64,000 bases of DNA from Amycolatopsis sp. CA-128772. GTDB lineage: Bacteria > Actinomycetota > Actinomycetes > Mycobacteriales > Pseudonocardiaceae. Positions 60,475 through 64,000 of the stretch are shown one piece after another; position 1 is the first letter of the stretch; each line of letters opens with the position of its first letter. The notes beneath the pieces are model-generated. The model did no database searches, was not told where the DNA came from, and saw nothing but the letters and a program-made list of their open reading frames with translations. The translations under genes and the position numbers were made by a program. The stretch is taken from positions 1 to 64,000 of the forward strand of contig NZ_PPHG01000083.1 in NCBI RefSeq assembly GCF_002904295.1, in the 5' to 3' direction.

Positions 60475-61380
60475 TCAATTGGCAGCGGCCATCCGGCGGA
60501 GCACCCAGGTGCGGACGAGGCCCGCACTGACTCCGGAGAGGGCCAGCACCGCAATCAGCAGCGGCAGGTTCGACCCGTTCGTGAAACCGTCCGATGCGGA
60601 CGGTAGCGCTTCGGCCTGACCCGCCGTCTGGACGCCGGAATTCCCGTCCGGGGTGCCCTCCGGACCGGTGAGGCCGTACTGCGGGGCGTAGCCCGGGATC
60701 TGGCTGCCGTACCGGATCGCCGGCGACGGCGTGAAGAGCCCGGCCGTCGCGAACGGGATGCCGCTGTAGTCGCGCATCGGGGCGTAACCCGTGCCGAGGG
60801 TGAAGGGGAAACCGCCGAACACCGGGCTGCTCGAGAAGCCGGGCAGGAGCGGGCTGTTCGCGTCGGGGATCGGCGTGGTGCCCGCCGGGGTGCCACCCTG
60901 CTGGGGCGCGCCCCCGGTCCCGCCCTGGGCCGGCGGCGGCTGCTGCGGGTTGCCGCCCGTGCCGGGCTGCGGCGACGACTGCTTGCCGCCGCCGCTCACC
61001 GCGCTCAGGCCCTGCTGCGCGCCGCTCGTCACGCCCTGCACGCCCTGGTTGAGCGCGCTCGCCGCGGGCGCGCCGACCACCGGCACCGGGGAGACGACGG
61101 TATTGACCACGTGCACGGTGACGTTGCAGACGGTGTTGAGCAGCCCGCTCACGGTCTTGGTCAGCACGGTGGTCGCCTCGGTGACGATGCCCAGATCGAT
61201 CAGGGGCAGGCCGAGCAGCGAGCCCTGGATGTGGTCGCCGGGCGCCGCGTCCACGGTCTTGCCGCAGGGCACCGTCTTCGTTTCGGCCGAGGCGGTCCCG
61301 GGCAGGCCGAGCACGGCAGACCCCGCGAGGACGATCGCCGCCGCACCGACCGCTGTAGCCCTCCGTGTCCGTTCCTGCAT
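60475..61380 (-). CDS. Secreted C-terminally anchored protein, paralogue 2
   Basis: The protein has 301 residues. The signal peptide ends at GTASA near residue 32. The mature domain has a cysteine pair (TVPCGKTVDAAPGDHIQG, LLNTVCNVTVHVVN) and a Gln/Pro/Gly-rich linker with APMRDYSGIPFATAG, the same motif as paralogue 3. The anchor is LIAVLALSGVSAGLVRTW and VLRRMAAAN. It lies 85 bases upstream of paralogue 3 in the same direction. Confidence 0.75.
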   Translation of the reverse strand: MQERTRRATAVGAAAIVLAGSAVLGLPGTASAETKTVPCGKTVDAAPGDHIQGSLLGLPLIDLGIVTEATTVLTKTVSGLLNTVCNVTVHVVNTVVSPVPVVGAPAASALNQGVQGVTSGAQQGLSAVSGGGKQSSPQPGTGGNPQQPPPAQGGTGGAPQQGGTPAGTTPIPDANSPLLPGFSSSPVFGGFPFTLGTGYAPMRDYSGIPFATAGLFTPSPAIRYGSQIPGYAPQYGLTGPEGTPDGNSGVQTAGQAEALPSASDGFTNGSNLPLLIAVLALSGVSAGLVRTWVLRRMAAAN

Positions 61381-61497
61381 GCTCGCCGCCCCTGGTGTCG
61401 TCGCCTACTTACCAGTACAACGACGCTAAGGCAGCCGGGTGACGCCCGCTCGTTCAGAAATGTCCGGCATTCGGGTGGAACCGGGTGTCACCGTGCG

Positions 61498-62328
61498 TCA
61501 GGCGGGGCTGCGGCGGATCCAGGCGCGGACGAGGGCGGCCGCCACGATCGCCAGCGCCAGCACCGCGAGCAGCATCGGCAGCTTCGCCGGCGGGGTGACG
61601 CCGGGCAGCGCCTCCGCGGTGCCGGACTTCTGCTCGTCGACGGTCGGCGGGAGCTGCTGCCCGGGGATGATCTGCGCGATCACCGGTGCCTGCACCAGGC
61701 TGCCCGGCAGCAGGGCGGCGTTGGTGAAGATGCCCGAGATGGCGTCACCCGGCAGGGTGGCGTTGCCCGGGCCGGTGAGCACCGGGCCGGTGCTGTTGCC
61801 GGGCGGGTTCGGCACCGGACCGGGGCCGGGCGGGTTCGGCACCGGCGGGGTCGGCGGGTTCGGGCCGGGCGGCGTGGGCTGGGGCGGGTTCGGTCCCGGC
61901 GGCAGGGGCAGCGGCGGCAGGGGCAGCGGCGGCAGCTCGGCGACGACGCCCTGGGTCAGGCCGCCGACCGCGTTGACCGTGCCCTGCGCGGCCGGGCAGA
62001 CGCCCTTCGCCGTCGCGTCGCCGACCAGCGGCAGCCGGCCGAGGCCGAGCGCCTTGACCGTGTCGCCGAGGGGCAGCGTGAGCAGGGGGGCCGAGCCGTT
62101 CGTGTTCCGCGAGCTCGAGTCGAGGCCGACGGTGAGCTGGTTCGGGGCGTTCAGCGGGGCGCCCGCGTCGAGCACCAGGCCGTTCGAACTCCCCTGCTGC
62201 AGCGTGGCTTCGCAGCTCCCGCCGAGCGTCGGGTTGGTGCCGGCGCTCGCCAGGCCCGGCGCGAACAGCACTGCCGAAGCCGCGAGGGTGACTCCCAGTG
62301 CGGTGACCCGGGCGACTCGCTTCCCCAT
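61498..62328 (-). CDS. Secreted C-terminally anchored protein, paralogue 1
   Basis: The protein has 276 residues from ATG 62328, seven bases after GGAGG. The signal peptide ends near residue 29 (APGLASAG). Cysteines lie in LGGSCEATLQQG and KGVCPAAQGTV. The linker is almost pure Pro/Gly/Asn (PPQPTPPGPNPPTPPVP). The C-terminal anchor is MLLAVLALAIVAAALVRAW then IRRSPA. It diverges from endonuclease IV with 115 bases between starts. Confidence 0.75.
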   Translation of the reverse strand: MGKRVARVTALGVTLAASAVLFAPGLASAGTNPTLGGSCEATLQQGSSNGLVLDAGAPLNAPNQLTVGLDSSSRNTNGSAPLLTLPLGDTVKALGLGRLPLVGDATAKGVCPAAQGTVNAVGGLTQGVVAELPPLPLPPLPLPPGPNPPQPTPPGPNPPTPPVPNPPGPGPVPNPPGNSTGPVLTGPGNATLPGDAISGIFTNAALLPGSLVQAPVIAQIIPGQQLPPTVDEQKSGTAEALPGVTPPAKLPMLLAVLALAIVAAALVRAWIRRSPA

Positions 62329-62443
62329 CGATGCCCTCCGGCAGTCGGACCAATCTGGATCACGGAACGCGCTCACGGTACTCCACGAGCGTGACCAACC
62401 GGGCCCACCGGCCGAAAATACGCCCGGGAGTAGCGTGCTCGGC

Positions 62444-63217
62444 ATGCTGATTGGCGCCCACGTCCGTGACGACGACCCGTTGACCGCGGTCGCCGAGCGC
62501 AAAGCCGACGTCGTCCAGTTCTTCCTCTCCGACCCGCAGGGCTGGAAGGCCCCGAAGCCGCACCCGCACGGCGAGGCCATCGCGGCCGACCCGGTCGAGG
62601 TGTTCATCCATTCGCCGTACCTGATCAACGTGGCTTCGCTGAACAACCGGATCCGGATCCCGTCCCGCAAGAACGTCACGCAGCACGCGGACGGCGCGGC
62701 GGCCATCGGCGCGAAGGGCCTGATCGTGCACGGCGGGCACATCGGCGCGAACGACGACGTCGAGGCCGGCCTGGAGAACTGGCGCAAGCTCTTCGAGCGG
62801 GAGCAGGAGAAGGGCGGCTTCAAGGTCCCGATCCTGATCGAGAACACCGCCGGCGGCGAGAACGCGATGACCCGCGACCTCGAGGTGATCGCCCGGCTGT
62901 GGGACAAGGTCGGCGAGTTCGGCGCCGGGTTCTGCCTGGACACCTGCCACGCGTTCGCCGCGGGCTGGGACCTGGCCACCGCCGTCGAAAAGGTCAGGGC
63001 CATCACCGGCCGAATCGACCTGGTGCACCTCAACAACTCCCGCGACGAGTTCGGCTCGACCCGCGACCGGCACGCGAACGTCATCGAGGGCGAGGGCACG
63101 ATCGACCCCGAGGTGCTGGTGGCGGTCGCCCGCGAGGCGGGCGCCCCGGTCGTCGTCGAGACGCCGCCTGGCGGGCAGGCCGCCGACATCGCCTACCTGC
63201 GGGAACAGCTCGGCTAG
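62444..63217 (+). CDS. nfo: Endonuclease IV (AP endonuclease)
   Basis: The protein has 257 residues from ATG 62444. The TIM-barrel metal ligands are visible: LIVHGGHIG, ILIENTAGGE, FCLDTCHAFAAG, IDLVHLNNS, the RDRHANVIEGEG pair and VVVETPP. It cleaves DNA at abasic sites in base excision repair. A longer upstream frame runs over the divergent secreted-protein gene and is not used. The 3' end overlaps the convergent membrane protein gene by four bases. Confidence 0.92.
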   Translation: MLIGAHVRDDDPLTAVAERKADVVQFFLSDPQGWKAPKPHPHGEAIAADPVEVFIHSPYLINVASLNNRIRIPSRKNVTQHADGAAAIGAKGLIVHGGHIGANDDVEAGLENWRKLFEREQEKGGFKVPILIENTAGGENAMTRDLEVIARLWDKVGEFGAGFCLDTCHAFAAGWDLATAVEKVRAITGRIDLVHLNNSRDEFGSTRDRHANVIEGEGTIDPEVLVAVAREAGAPVVVETPPGGQAADIAYLREQLG

Positions 63218-64000
63218 ACGGCCACGGCCTTCCGGCGGCGGCGGGTGGCGTTCGGGACGATCACGTCCCGGGCGCCGTCCAGGAAGCCGCCGGCCGGGTC
63301 GTCGTCGCCGTCGAGGCGGACCGGGTCCGTTGCCGGGCGCCAGACCTCCCGGACCACCAGCACGCACAGCGCGACGACGGCGAGGTCGCGGACCACGACC
63401 GTGCCGAGGAACCAGCCCTCGGGCAGGCCCTTGTGGTCGATGCCGAGGTAGTAGAACATCCGCGGCACCCAGACGACGGCGTCGATCAGCATCCAGCCCA
63501 GCAGCAGCCGCCAGCGCGGGATGGCCAGCACGGCCAGCGGCACCAGCCACAGCGAGTACTGCGGGCTCCACACCTTGTTGGTGAGCAGGAACGCGGCCAC
63601 CACCAGGAACGCGAGCTGGCCGACGCGCGGCCGGCGCGGTGCGGCGAGCGCCAGGTAGGCGATCCCCGCGCAGCAGGCCAGGAACAGCACGGCCACCGTG
63701 ATGTTGAGGTACGTCGGTGTCTGGTTCTTCTGCAGCACGCCGTCGAACCCGGCCCAGCCGGTCGTGTACGAGAAGACGTTGTAGAGCGAGTCCGGGTCCA
63801 TCGGCCGCAGGGCGCTCATCCGGAAGAACTCCCACCAGCCGCGGGTGGTGAGCAGGATGAACGGCGCGTTCACCGCCAGCCACGTCCCGACGGCGGCGAT
63901 CGCGGTCTTCCAGAACGGCGTCAGCTTTCCTGCGCGCAGGCACAGCACGAACAGCACGCCGAGCAGGAAGAGCGGGTAGAGCTTGGCCGTCGCGCCGAGG
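63214..64000 (-). CDS. GT87-like polytopic membrane glycosyltransferase (partial)
   Basis: The gene runs off the right edge; 262 residues of the C-terminal part are visible. Repeated hydrophobic helices are broken by GATAKLYPLFLLG at the edge, RGWWEFFRMSALRPMDPDSL and NKVWSPQYSLWLVPLAVLA, which fit the GT87 / polyprenol-phosphate mannosyltransferase family (DUF2029). In M. tuberculosis a related gene (Rv0051) lies just before rpsF, so the neighbourhood is conserved. It probably adds sugars to envelope glycans (inference). The N-terminal catalytic acid is outside the window. Confidence 0.75.
   Translation of the reverse strand, partial: LGATAKLYPLFLLGVLFVLCLRAGKLTPFWKTAIAAVGTWLAVNAPFILLTTRGWWEFFRMSALRPMDPDSLYNVFSYTTGWAGFDGVLQKNQTPTYLNITVAVLFLACCAGIAYLALAAPRRPRVGQLAFLVVAAFLLTNKVWSPQYSLWLVPLAVLAIPRWRLLLGWMLIDAVVWVPRMFYYLGIDHKGLPEGWFLGTVVVRDLAVVALCVLVVREVWRPATDPVRLDGDDDPAGGFLDGARDVIVPNATRRRRKAVAV

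Overview
The window is one continuous piece of a very GC-rich actinobacterial chromosome. Gene content and order point to a member of the Pseudonocardiaceae, most likely Amycolatopsis or a close relative (inference). The block DUF6049 / NUDIX / pcnA at the left end, preceded by what looks like the first codons of murJ, is the conserved left flank of the actinobacterial oriC region (Mycobacterium tuberculosis order pcnA-mutT4-Rv3909-mviN). The block rpsF-ssb-rpsR-rplI and dnaB at the right end is also an origin-proximal group. The origin should therefore lie a short distance to the left, outside the window. No rRNA, tRNA, CRISPR array, insertion sequence or prophage was found.

Layout. 1-6.7 kb: murJ start, DUF6049 membrane-anchored protein and NUDIX hydrolase (minus strand), diverging from pcnA, an orphan sensor kinase and a methyltransferase (plus strand). 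6.65-23.2 kb: a 16.6-kb minus-strand operon that is the most striking part of the window. It is read from right to left as YbaB-like protein, EspC/WXG100-like protein, a 2234-residue polyvalent toxin, a small unknown protein, a TNT-like protein, a pseudo-ADP-ribosylhydrolase, a pseudo-plus-intact ADP-ribosylhydrolase fusion, and a second TNT-like protein. The toxin carries an ESX-type N-terminal head, a long Pro/Gly/Gln-rich linker, two ADP-ribosyltransferase-like domains, two papain-fold Tox-PL domains (one lacking its cysteine) and a RelA/SpoT-like tip. 23.3-31.7 kb: MFS transporter, YqgE/AlgH, SdpI-like protein, phytase-like secreted protein, leuS with a leader-peptide attenuator, an SDR dehydrogenase and a TetR regulator. 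31.8-35.4 kb: a decayed DUF3558 lipoprotein gene and a second, smaller YbaB-EspC-WXG100 cluster. 35.6-42.7 kb: ribokinase, a ParB-like protein, PTS enzyme I, an MFS exporter, a DUF1707 protein and a lipoprotein.

42.7-52.5 kb: a MacRS-type two-component pair, an AI-2E-type permease, a secreted protein, a large protein of about 13-14 chaplin-like 51-residue repeats, an extradiol dioxygenase and two divergent MarR genes sharing a perfect 26-bp palindrome. 52.5-59.4 kb: dnaB, with a perfect actinobacterial LexA box just before its ribosome binding site and two perfect DnaA boxes further upstream. An ESX substrate/chaperone cassette (EspG, PPE-like, DUF3558 lipoprotein, small helical protein) comes next, then rplI, rpsR, ssb and rpsF. 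59.5-64 kb: three tandem paralogous secreted, C-terminally anchored proteins, endonuclease IV and a truncated GT87-like membrane protein.

How it fits together. Housekeeping genes (translation, replication, tRNA CCA addition) are interspersed with three sets of type VII secretion-associated genes. No ESX core machinery (EccB/C/D/E, MycP) is present, so substrates made here must use machinery encoded elsewhere. The ADP-ribosylhydrolase genes downstream of an ADP-ribosyltransferase toxin suggest an enzymatic form of self-protection, as known for Tre1-Tri1; that link is inferred from synteny and motifs only.
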